NCBI GenBank assembly: GCA_963693305.1 | Contig: OY855914.1 | Coordinates: 26,898,472 to 26,962,471 of the forward strand | Direction of reading: 5' to 3' | Source: Meandrina meandrites | Lineage: Eukaryota; Cnidaria; Anthozoa; Scleractinia; Meandrinidae | Length of the DNA: 64,000 bases | Part shown: piece by piece, positions 1 through 12,200 of the stretch | How the letters are laid out: each line of letters starts with the position of its first letter | Position numbering within the stretch: position 1 is the stretch's first letter | Notes under the pieces: generated by a model | What the model was told of the DNA's origin: nothing | The model's database searches: none | What the model saw: only the letters and a program-made list of their open reading frames with translations | Translations under genes and position numbers: made by a program

Positions 1-57
1 TAAAAAATAATTCAATTTAATTACAATTTCTTAACAAAGCTATTAGGATATTAAACG

Positions 58-3000
58 TCACATTTCGTAACCAGTCTGTACGCGAACGTTTCGATTTGAG
101 TGTAGCCTGGGAATAGTGGCACTGGTATGACGTTTTCGTACACGTGACTTCGGAAAACGTAGCATAAGAAGGGTTTCTTCCATCGCAGTGGCCTGGGCAT
201 GAGGTTCTCTCACGTCTTTCTGTGCTACTAACACATAGCGACTAGAAGAGAAGAGAAAGTTAACATAGTGAGGTTTATAAGTTGTAAAGAGTGAAAAAAG
301 CAACACAAAAATCAGCTCCTAGAAAAGAATCCCAAGTTGGAAAAGTTTAAAAACGTTTAAAGAACACCAAGCCAAATTTGTAATTGCCATCGTTTCGTCG
401 ATTTGTCGACAACAACCATCACACTACATAATCCTCTGTATTGTCTCAGGTTTTCCCAAAATTTCGCAAGTACATTTGTAACTATTTATCAGCTGGGCGA
501 TGAAAAGCACTATGAGGAGAGGGAAGGGGGGGGGGGGGGGGGGGGGATTACGGATTTTTGGGAATGCATTGAGCGGATTCGCGGATTTCAATAATGCAAC
601 GGAACGCGGGTTAGCTGAGAATTTTGGCTCGGATTCCGGGCTCTTCATGTCAGGAAGTTCAGAACGATGGATACTAAAGGAAGGTCTTCGTCGGTATGTT
701 GGCGGAATTGTAGCGAAAACACGCAATGAAACGAAACTTGTTAAAAAAAAATTAGCATAAAAAACATCTACCGTCAGTTGCAGCGAACCTATGCAACACA
801 GTTTTCCAGTAATGCGAATTCGGATTGACGGATTTGCCCAAAACATAGCACGGATCGGCGGATTTGCCAATCTTTTCTTTACTTTAAACTGGTCTTTTAA
901 TCTTTAGAAAAGTGAAATATGACCTACGAAATACCTTTACAAAGACGTTCTAATTTACCTGCATTTGCTTGGGATTGAGGCTGACGGAGGCGGCTTAGGT
1001 AAAACATTTGCAACATCAGACACGTGATGATCACATGCCTTCAGGCTCATCAAGCTCTTTGCCACTGGAGTCAGTACCAGGCCTCCAGATTGGGGATTCA
1101 GTCTCAGGCGATAAGGGCGTTCATTGGACAGCTCTTGTTCTTTGAAGATTCGGGTTTGGGTTTGATCATGGGTCGAAAAGGGTGTGGTATTACGCACTTC
1201 GGTAGTGGAGGGTGCTGTGATGAATTCGTATGAGTTTTCAGACTTGGACGGTGGTTCTGTGCAAAAAAATGAATAACAATTTAATCTAATTATTATTCAA
1301 TAACAATAATAGTTCAACTAGCATATGAAGCCCTCTATTTTGCCAAGTACATGTAACTCATGAACAAGTGTACCTTGGGCACATTCAAAGTGACTAGAGG
1401 TTTTCCACCTCTCCTTCTGTTTGCTATCAAGTGCTTTTCGTCTTTCTGTTGCGGTTTTCTGTCGCTCCAAACGCTGTTGCTTGAGTAGATGAGCCCTGTA
1501 GAGTTAGAAAAGCAGTTATCACACCGTACTGTGCGATCAAAGTAGGTGAAAATTCCACTGAAAGGTTCCAAATACGACCCAGTTGAAGACTTTATACTAA
1601 CATGTATTGCATTGCGCAACTTTCTACAGCATGAAACGACAAGGACCTTCTCTAGTCTAGTCTAGTCTAGTCTAGTCTAGTTTTTCCTTTAGTCTACCTC
1701 AAGTTCCCACTAGCACGTTGTTGAGATACCCGTACAATTGGCCAGTTTTAATTTATATACAACTTGCATTGCATAGGGCCTGTGCTAGACTGCTGAAGGT
1801 TCTCTTACCTTTCTAACACCTTGTTCTGCCAATTCCCGCCGTAATCGCTCGTGTCTAACATTGGGATATCTCGCGTGTCAGTTAGCCTGAAAGGATAAAT
1901 AAACGAGGCTCCATAAACTCCGAAATCCATGACTAAAAGTAATGGACATATATGTCAATTGGTAGTAGCAGTAACAAGAACAAATGTATACTGGACTATT
2001 TTTTTAGCTTAGGATAAGTGAAAGACAAAGGAACAAAGGAAGACGTGAAATGACGAAAAGTTTCAAGCAGGAAGATGCGTTACGAAAACAATAATTATTT
2101 ATATCGCACCTCTCACTTCCAACAGATTCCCTCGAAATGACATCTTTCATGTAATCCTGGAATAAACAAATATGATTACTATATTCATTTATTGTAATCA
2201 GATACTTATTCAAGCCAAGTCAGGCACGAAACTGAAAAATTAAACACGTTTATATCCATTAATGGCACTGACAGCGTAACTGTACCATGCAGAAGCGTTC
2301 TGATTACCTCATCCGACTCATCTAAACCACGACTAGGGCGCACGGCTTGATAAGCGTCTATAAAGTCCTCTGAAAGAAAGAAGAACAAAGGCATTGTAAT
2401 GTATGCGCAAATTCTACGAAAAGCACTTTCACCACTGAAAGTTTTTCAATGTTAGGGAAAAAAACTTCGAAGACAACGAATAGTCAATCAATGACTTAGG
2501 TTCTGTACTAACCATCCTCATCAGATGACACGTGCTTCCACGTGCTTACTCTGACGGGTGGGGCACTTTCACGATCACGTGTCTGTATTCGCCTGGGTGT
2601 TTTATTGAATGATGCGGTGTTTTCATACGGGAACATGGAGTGTTCCTCATGACTCGTCGCGTTACTGCGAATGGTGTCAGCGGTTTGTGGCCTCTTCGAA
2701 GACTCCTTGGTGTTAAGGTAAATAATGTTTCCTACAAGGTATGAAAAATAAATATGACAGAAAAAAAAAATCATTCCCAAATGCATACGATCACAAAAAT
2801 GTTCACAAACATCATCTTCACAAAACAACCTAAAACAACAACAGTACCAGCACATGAACAAAAGCGACACTAACATGTCTTTTTCCCCGATATTTAATCA
2901 CTGCTTCACTTTGAATAGTTACATGGCCGCAATCTTTTGACTATGTTAAGACGCAAAATTCTAACTTGGTATTGGAAGGCAGATTCGGCTGCTAGGGTTG

Positions 3001-6000
3001 TAGAGAGCACGAATGAACTTTGTGTTGTACACTGCAGCAGCTTGTCTTGCACCGATGGCAAAATATTTCTTTGCTTTAGCAAACTTTGAAATAGTCCAAT
3101 TGCACGTGAAACTTGTGCGAAAACTTAAAGGAAATATTTTACCTTTAATTGTTTCTCTGTCCTTTCTCGCAGCTTTTGATGCCGCAGTACTCGGGGAGCT
3201 GCTTGGTCGAGTAGGCTTCGGTGGAAATAGAATATTCCGGTCCGTTTTTTGTAGCGCTCGTATGCACCACCGCATGAGTGTGCTGCCTTTTTTCGTCACA
3301 CTAGGGGGCCTTGAGGAGCTGGGCGTTTCTCGCCCTTCTGCATTGCTTTGTAAACCCATCTTATCAATAAGCCGTGCAATATCATCTTCATTAAGTTCAA
3401 AACAATCTTGATTTGCCTCATCGGACCTTAAACTGGAATTATCAGCGGTGTCAAGTTTCTGTCTCGAGCGGCCTTCTGCAGAACGACTTCGATATTTCGA
3501 CGCCTTCTCGGCATTTTCGCGCCTGCTCCTTGCCAGCGCGAATATCGTCAGTGGCGAAACACCCGCTGCACTCTTCGGCAGTTTACTGAACAGGTCACCA
3601 GGTCTGCTCTTATCATAAACTGGTACTACTGCCTCTTTAAACACCACGCCCGCATTTTGCGTTCTTGACGTTGGCGAGTCTCTACCAGAAGTGTAAAGGT
3701 TGGGTAGCTGTCTATTTAGACGTGAATGTCGGACGTGTTCCGGGGTAAAGCTTACACTTTTCTGTCCACGGTCGCTTCTTTTGCTGCGGAGAGAAGATGT
3801 TAAATCTTCCACTGGTGCAGGCGCAAATTCATCAAGTCCTTCTAATTCATCGTCATCATCGAAGTCTTCGAGAATCTCAGCATTATCCGGGACTTCATCC
3901 GCCGGCTTTTGCAAAACCTCTCCTGTGTCGGGGTCTATGTACGTCACTAAAGGAACTTCAGTGGGTTCCGGTGAATAGCGTTTTGGTGGCTTAGACTCCT
4001 TTTCCGATGATTCCCCAGCTTCTTCATTTTCTTCTCCTTTGCCATCGGTTTGCCTATTTTGACCTTCAGCTGCATTTTCGTCTCCAGTCTCAGCAATTGG
4101 ACTCTTGCCGATCGATTGAGCCTTGGCTGTGCTTCCATCAGCGGTTTTTTGAGGTGCTAGAGACGACGTCGTATTCTGCAGTCCACGTGTGTCTACAAAT
4201 CAAATTCAAATAAGTGAAGTTTAATTTCAAAAACAGACAAAACCCGCTTGATATTAATATTATTGACAAATCAAAATTCCAACACAACATCATAGAAATT
4301 TTTAACTATAAGTAAGCAGAATTCAAATTTTGAGCTCTGCAACTGAAAAAGAAGACTAAGTTTACCTCTGGCTTTCTCCTTCTCAGGCGTGTTTCCCTCG
4401 CCCTTTGCTGCCCGCGAAGATTCCTGTTGCTGAGGAATGGCACTAGTTCCAGGAGCGCGCTGAGCAATACCGATATCTTGTCTTATAAGAGGCTTTCGTT
4501 CTCCCGATGGCATATTAACAACAATTGGCGTTCTGTACGTAGAATCGTCACTCTCTTTAGCTGCCTCCTCGTCCTGTTGGTCTTCTTTAGTTCCTTCAGT
4601 CTCATTTTCAGGCTTCTCTTTTCCTTTTTCGTCTGTTTCTTTTGTGGCTTCTTCCTCGACCTTTTCTTTCGGTTTCTTTGTTTTCTTCAATATTGCTGGT
4701 TTCGGGATCCGCTTTGGCTGAAGGTCAAGTTAATGAGAAAAGTCGTCAAAACCCCCAGAACGTTTGGTCCTATCAAGCTGGTAAAAAAAAACTAAAAATC
4801 GTTCCAAACAACTTCTCTTCCTTGTAAAAAGCCTCCTTACCTTAAATGGCTTTGGTTCAGGTTTTTGGACCACCACTTTTCTGGCAACTGGCGCAGCATA
4901 TCCGGGACCCCCATAACCAGACCGCAGGGATCTGGAGTCGATTGTTACGTTTCCCATTCTCCCCTTTTCTCTTCGAAAGCTGGGAATGATGGGAATTTTC
5001 TTCTTTCCTTCTTTTGGTAAGTCATCGCACTGATCACAGGAGGAATCGTCGCCCTGTTGAGGTTCTACCGCAGTGTTTTCGTCACCTAAGAACAAATTTA
5101 TCGTGACATTTATCAGCGGAGGGTCATAGTGTAGTTAAGTGTAAGTTGTGAACTACGTGGAAGCGTCCAAAGGGTTTTGAATACGCTCTGCTTGATATTC
5201 ACCATGATAGTATGGAAATTTTGAACTTGTTGTGTTAGAGTCGGGCGTTAAAACGAGTATTCCGTCTTTCAAGTGCAAGAAACGGCTTGCCAAAAAACAA
5301 CTTCAACAATCTAAAATTGCACAACACTGGAGAAAAGTACCCTTTTCATCATTTGTTCGTTTAACCCAACACATGATTTCCAAAGTTTGGTAAAAAGTGG
5401 CAAAACTCGTCACGTCGGATTGGGACTGGACGCTACATGGAATCGCAATAGTTCATGGAAAGAACAGGCCCTGACTGCAATTTGCAAGGCACATTATTGC
5501 CTGGGAGAAAAACACTCTCGCTCTGATAATATAGAGTACATTTAAACGAATTTTAGTTAAAGAAAAATATTCACAGTACCTTCACTCAAATCTTCTTCAC
5601 CCTCTTCTCCCTATAAAGAAAATGCTCGGTTTTACTACGTATAGATTGATTGTCTGCCGAAAATACAGAGGACAGTCCCTGTATACACAGACACACTCCC
5701 CCAGTACTCACTGTGTATAACTATCATGTTATGTATTCCTTATCGAACTTGATGGTAAATTTTGTGTAAGACAAAATTGACTCTACATGGTATATTTTTT
5801 CCCTCTCGTTTGTTGAAGGAATACATGTTACCTACGGCAAGGATAGAGAATGTCAGCCAAATCTCACAAGCCAAGGATACTGTCTTTGATGTGTAGTTGG
5901 ATGACTTTTTTTTATTAATCCTTTGCAGAACGCTGGAGTTATAAAGAGCAAAACCAAACTCCTTTGGTTTCGAATGTATAAAAACTTACCGGGGGAGGAG

Positions 6001-6211
6001 AAGACGGTGGTGTTGGTTCTGGGGGCGGAGTTCTTGGTGGTGATGAAACAGGCGAGGAACCAAATTCGGGAAGTTCCCATAATTCCGTGCTGGTTCTGCG
6101 TTCAGACATGGCTGCAGAACTAATCAAGGACAGTCTCCTGGGGGTGGAGGACGGGGAACAGTAGACCTCAGTCGGAGCAAGAGAGAGGCGGTCCGACATA
6201 AAACTGAGTGT
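58..6211 (-). CDS. Gene A exons 23-34 (linker and C-terminus)
   Basis: Exon 23 is Ser/Pro-rich, exon 24 is a 31-nt microexon (GEEGEEDLSE), and exons 25-27 are highly charged. Exon 27 (1050 nt) is the largest exon and includes an acidic stretch EDFDDDDELEGLDEF. Exon 32 is a basic helical segment (LLKQQRLERQKTATERRKAL). The last exon uses the strong acceptor TTTCTCTTCTCTTCTAG at 242-258, which alone keeps the phase and opens a 61-residue end finishing in QTGYEM and TGA at 58-60. Weaker AG sites nearby (after 225 and 220) either change the end to a different, less convincing tail or stop after three codons. No polyadenylation signal is visible in the 57 bases left in the window. Confidence 0.8.
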
Positions 6212-9200
6212 CTGAGAATTAAACAATATTACGCTTGGTAAGTTTAGTGTTTTGTAGGTTTGTATATCAAGAGCCACATCAATTATAACTTGAAGTCGTG
6301 ACTTTTCAAACGCCTTTTCAGGATGTCGAAGGAGCTGCTCAACGGATAGTACTAGATAAAAAAGTTCAATCTGTTTTTAAAATCGTCGTTCCTATAATCC
6401 GACAAAAGCTTGCCTATCTTAGCCATCCTTCACCCTATTTGGGTTAATATTACCCTTCGGATATTTCTCGACCTTGACAACTTCTTACTTTTTTATATAC
6501 AATACTTTTGTACAATTCAGAAATATTACATGCAATTTAACCAACATCTGACCTCTTCCTGCTCTTCTTGGTTTTGTGGCTCAAGATCCGGGGGAGGCCT
6601 TCCTTCCATAAACCAAGATGTTTTTAACTGCAAGTTTGGAAATGGTACCTGCAATCCAAAAAAAAGGTTTTTCAATCCACGTTTTGACCTTACAATAATA
6701 TAGATGTATATTTTTGAGACGATAAACAATAATGAGTGAATGAAATTTTTACCAAGTAATTTTCCATGTTAGTGGGGTCTGGTTGTAGAATCTTTTTGCT
6801 TTCAAATCTAACTGACGGGTCCTCGTAGATATCAGATTCTATATGTGAGAAACAATAATAAAAACTTAACCGGCACACAGTTAAAACGTTAATATGAAAC
6901 AAGAAAACAGAACGAAAGAATGCACAATTCATAAACAAGGAAAATATTTTTGTTACCAGTCTCAAACGCCTCGTCGTCAAATGAATCCGTTCTGAGGTCA
7001 GTTGTTAAACCATCCTTTACTGGGCACACTTATTGAAAACAAAAGAAAACAAATCTTTTAAGAACAAATATAGAAAACAGAGAAAATTAGAAAGGTAGTT
7101 TTGTGGAGTGAATAGAAAAAATGTTCAAAGGAGTGCCAAGCAGGTATCGCATGGGAAGGAGGAGCGGGGGGGGGGGGGGGGGGGGGAGAAGGAGCAGCAG
7201 CGGCGGCAGCAGCGGCGGAAGGAGGAAGAGCAGGAGAAGGAGCAGGAGGAGATAGAGTAGGAGGAGCAGCAGCAGCAGCAGAGACAGAAGGAGGAGACGC
7301 GCGAGAAGTAGTCGTCGCAGGGGGGAGGAGGAGGAAGAAGAGACAGAGGAGCATGAAAACGAGACGAAGAGGGAGGAGGAGTTTGAAGTTATTTCAAATT
7401 ACCTTTTTCATTTGGAATTATAAAGATGTGCTGTTTAAATCCGATTAAAATATCCCCTGAAAACAGATGGGAGAATATCAGAATGATGAGATTGCAAATA
7501 ATATACATCGATAACTGACAACAACGGTAGAATACTTATAACCTCATTTCTCAAGTTCACCCAAATGCTAATTTCCTTCCATGATGGCATGTTATCAAAT
7601 TAACTCTTTGAATTTGCTTTAATTTTGGCATGTACTGTAAGTACGTTGTTTTTTGTTTTCTTTTGGTTAACGGAATTCTAGTGTTATAACTATGTACCTT
7701 GAGTATTGAGGAAGGCAGCCACAGTTAATGTTTCGTTCATCATTATTTCACGGAGCAGCATTTTATCTCTGTCCCAAATCTTAATCACGCCATCTCCACT
7801 AAAAAAAATGATTGAAATACTAAGATTAGTTTGTGACTGCACGTTATTACATGTACTGTAACTTCCCTACTTCTAAGGTCATATCAGTATTATATTTGTT
7901 TCTTCATAATTTGCTTTACAATCACGTATACCAGAGTACAATAATAACTTCCATCTGCAAACAATAATATTATTGCTAACAAGCTAGCAAATAATTTAGA
8001 GACTCCTAAAATGTTCTTAAATTATCGTTCGATGAGAATCGTTAACTGTTTCAGAATTTCATCAGATTCGAAGCTCGCGGCAACTTTCGTCAAACATTAC
8101 TAATATAAACTTCCTTGTCTCTATCTCTATAACATGTGCACTAAATAACAGAGCTCTAATTAACCTGACACTGCAGAAGATTTCCAGGTTTGAGTTTGAG
8201 TCTACACTGTTAATAGAGCTCTGATGATCCTTTAGGCGAGAACGTTTCGTTACTGCAGCTCTTTCTTCTGCAAAGAAAACAATGAAACAAGTCCATTTCA
8301 TGAAAGCTGCAAAATCATGTTACACAATTATAAGTGACTTGAATAACTGCTTTATTTCAAAAATTCACGCAGTAGTTTATGATATGATAACTTAATTAGA
8401 GGGCTATTATATTTTACAAGTACCCCATTTGATTTACCTGCACTCTCGCAAAAGTCACAGTTGACCAAAGACAGCGAATGAAGATGTAAATATCCACTTC
8501 GGTGCCCACACAACAAAGTATTGTTCTAAAAATAGAAATGCATTTTCGCATAAAATATGTCAATATAATATTTAACAAATATTCCACGAGCGCGCGTTGG
8601 CTATAATGATGTCATGTCCAACAAGCGCGAGTGGAATAATTGTTTTATTAAATACGCCCACACGAATTGCAATATTTGAGCTACCCAGCTGTTTTCGTTG
8701 ACGGTGGCAAGCGCGGCAAAGGGAACATTCAGTCAATGATTGGTTGGTTTAATTTCTAGATAGAAAGTTGAGCTAAAGAGGCCATGTAGGGTATGGCGGA
8801 TTTAAAAGAAGGCATAAATTTTCCAAGTTTGTAATAATTTACCATTCTGGTGAAACACGTCATGTCAGCATCACAGTCAACGCGCTTTAACAACTGTAGG
8901 AATGGTAGTGACCATATTAGGATAACAATCCCAGGATGCCTGCATTTTGTGACAAGAGTGTTCATCTCTTGGTCGTGGTAAAGCTCGAGAACCTACAAAA
9001 TGAAAAGAAAAAAAAAACAATCATAATTGGCAATCACAGATTATAACATGCCAACAGGTTTCAGTTACACAACCAATTTTTGCTAGTCAATCTAAACAAA
9101 CGAAAATTTAAGAATTTGCCTAACTTTTGGCTTCCCTTGTTGCAAGAACTAAGTTAAAAGTCTTATATTTTAGAAAAGAATGGAATGAGCTGAGTGAAGA

Positions 9201-12200
9201 CAGAAAAATCCGTTATTGTAGTAACGATAACCACTCACTGCGTCCTTGTTGGCTTGAAGCTGATGATACTTTAGTCCTTGCCAAAACATATGAAGAAACA
9301 GCACTCGTCCATCCTAATACAAAACATGATCCACGTTATGTTACATTGAAACTATTACAAAAATTATTTCGTTTATGCACGGAGAGGAAGAAAGAAGATT
9401 TATGGAGCATGTAAGCAGACTAGTGATTTGTGCATCTACTCCGGATCGATGCAAGCCAGTGTTATATCCCGGAAGTGTAGGTTACTTATTTGTAGAAACA
9501 TTAATGTTTCAAGTACTATAACCATTAGTAATGTGAGTCGCTGTTTATTTTCACTCAATGATTACCAACCTGAGTTCCCGCCATAAGGAAGTGTGTCGCA
9601 TCAGGGCATGCTTCTCCCTCCACAGTCTTCATGATGATTGGAGAATACAAGATTCCAAGGCACGAGATCTTGACTTTCTCCTTGCGAGCCGATACTAACG
9701 ATTCTTTACCGCTAGCTTCCCACGGAGGAAAGGAACTGGGGCCAAGCGAGGACGACTCGCCAGTGATAGGACTTGGAGATCTAAGGCGAGAGGGCATATT
9801 TTGCTTTAATACTCAGCAGATAAACAAAATACGCGGTTATCACCGTGCGGATCACTAGTGGTATTTACCTGTTTCCCTCGCTAAGCCAAGGAGTGCTTGT
9901 TCTGGACTTCTGCAAAGCATCTTGGGAATGTCGATTATGAATGTCTTCGACGAAATCTAGTTTCCAGGACTCGACCCGTGTGGCTGGGTTGGTCCTAGTA
10001 AGCACACACAAAAAACAAGGGGTATTTCACCATGGATTTCGTCAATTTTTGTGACGTATGAGATAGCGATATTGGTTAACATGGATTTCCCACAGTTCGC
10101 AGTGCCGCGTTCAGGCATAGCGTAATAATATTTCTATAATACTGGTTTGAACATGGTGTAGATTAACGGCCCAAGGAGACTTCTTGCAAAATCAAAGCAC
10201 AAAAAAGAGAAAACTATTATTAAAGTGAGAAGAGCAGATGAACACTAGTGTACCTGTCGATTTCTAAATGACTTTTAACCCTCCCCTCCTCTCCCCTCCC
10301 TCATAATAACTGAAAGATATTCTGTACCTGGTATAATAGACCCAGATCTCCTGCTCATCTATCAACAAGTACATCATGTTAAACTCCCTATTGTATGCCA
10401 CGTCTTTCACCATGTTCAGAGGCGAGATTGGTGGCGGAGGGAGGACTGTGGAGAGGTTCTGGCGCTTTCGGGAAATCAAGCGAACGCTGGTTAAGAAAAA
10501 TGTAATAAAAAATAACAGCCGCATTAGAACCACATTGCTTGTTCATTGAGCTTACCCAACTTGTATCAAGACATACCAGTCAAAGTGAAGAAATCGTTTT
10601 CGTAATTTGTGTGACTGGTAATTTTGATTACATTTTTGGTTCATTTTTTGAGAAGCAGCTGTAGGAGTATACAGATGTACGCGGCGCCGATTCCTAGTGC
10701 TTCTCCACAACCTAACCACATGAAACAACAAAATCAACAACACATTTGCACCATAATTTGTCAGCCAACCCGGCAAAACCTCCGCAGTCAACTGCCAACA
10801 AAATCCCCAAACTTCATTGTAGTGCAATTTTTTCTTTCTTTTTGGACGGCAGCATTTAAAGACTTTGTACACTCACAAAGGTTTCGTACAGCAGCTTTCA
10901 CAGCCATCACAGCGGCTTTACAATTTACCTGCTATCGCTTCCCACCGCCATGACACGTGTTGACTTCCCTCGACACGTGACCAGAGAAAGTGACGTCACT
11001 GAACAGCGGGATAAGGCCCAAAAGTCAGACAGGTGGTTAAGTGAGAACACTTCAATTACTCGATTTGAACAGCAGTATATAATCTTTGACGAGACAACGT
11101 TCATCCAATAAATTCCTTCAGAAAATACAGGCAGGCTGCGATAAAGATACAAAACACATCAAGTAAGTAAAACTGTAAGTTACACTCGTAAGAAGAAGTT
11201 AGAAAAGTAGGTGCACTCCAGTTCGAGAAAAATAATTGAATTATAGCAACAAGCTTAGTGTAACATGTGAACCTGGAAATAATGGTCTAGCTCGTACCGA
11301 GTCTCTACGCAGCTCAGTGGTTAGAGCATCCGCCTAATGCGCGAAAACCATGGATTTCGATTCACGTGACGTCTGTGACTCGAATTTTTCCTTTGTAGCA
11401 TGTAGTGTAGTTCTAATCTTTTGGGAAGTGAATGCCGTTGGTCTCCTTACTTCAAATTAGATGAACCTCAACATAGTTGTTGGTCCCGATTAGTACAATG
11501 GTTCTAAAGTTATTTTCAGTGATTTAGAAATAGTACTTTGCTATACCTGTATAACTCCTCCATGAAGTCAAGTGAGTTCACTTTCACGATACCATCCATG
11601 GCTGCAGTTAACACAAGCGCTGAATTCTCTGGGTGAAGCATTATCTTTGTGATGGCCTGAAGACAGTCAAACCAAATAAAATATCTCAAAAAATGTTACG
11701 TTTTAGACGTAGCCTGTGAAATGAGTTAGAATACAAAATGCCGTTTTATTTATATTTAATTTATTTATTTGGCGCTGTCAAACAGGAACCAAGCTAACCT
11801 TAGAATGTCCAGTAAATGTGTGTACTCTTCCTCCACTTTTAGATCTACTCCAAACATTCACTGAAATTCAACAATCAAACCATTCGAATTAGCTTTTCGG
11901 GAGTTAATTTCAAAGTTTACGTAACTAGAAATATATCACATGGCTATCGTTGCCATATTTTAAAAGACACGCAGTGTTTTACGCGCGATGCGTCATGTTT
12001 CTATTAACAACTCGTTTTTTAACGACCCGTCTCGTTTCTCGCGAATCACTTCTCTTTTCTCGAGTGGCGCGTCAGTTGTTTTTCGCGTGTTGTTTTTGGA
12101 ATGACCCGCCTTTTTTTCTTTTAAGCCATGTCTCGTTTCTAATCACTTTTCCACAAAAATGACATCCTCAAACTCGATCGATTCACTAGCATTAATCACC

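Noticed and set aside
403..870. Overlapping short frames on both strands around the G run
   Set aside because: They owe their length to the homopolymer (poly-Gly or poly-Pro) and lie inside intron 33 of gene A.
2961..3142. Extension of gene A exon 27 to a stop at 2961
   Set aside because: A good donor (AAAG/GTAAAAT) at 3143 joins in phase to the exon at 2513-2731 and the remaining exons all fit. The read-through is more likely intron.
7058..7354. Proline/alanine-rich 98-codon minus frame
   Set aside because: It is the translation of the purine/pyrimidine tract, not a gene.
11302..11375. Functional tRNA gene
   Set aside because: The A box is good but the B box is degenerate and the cloverleaf does not close, so it is better read as a SINE head.
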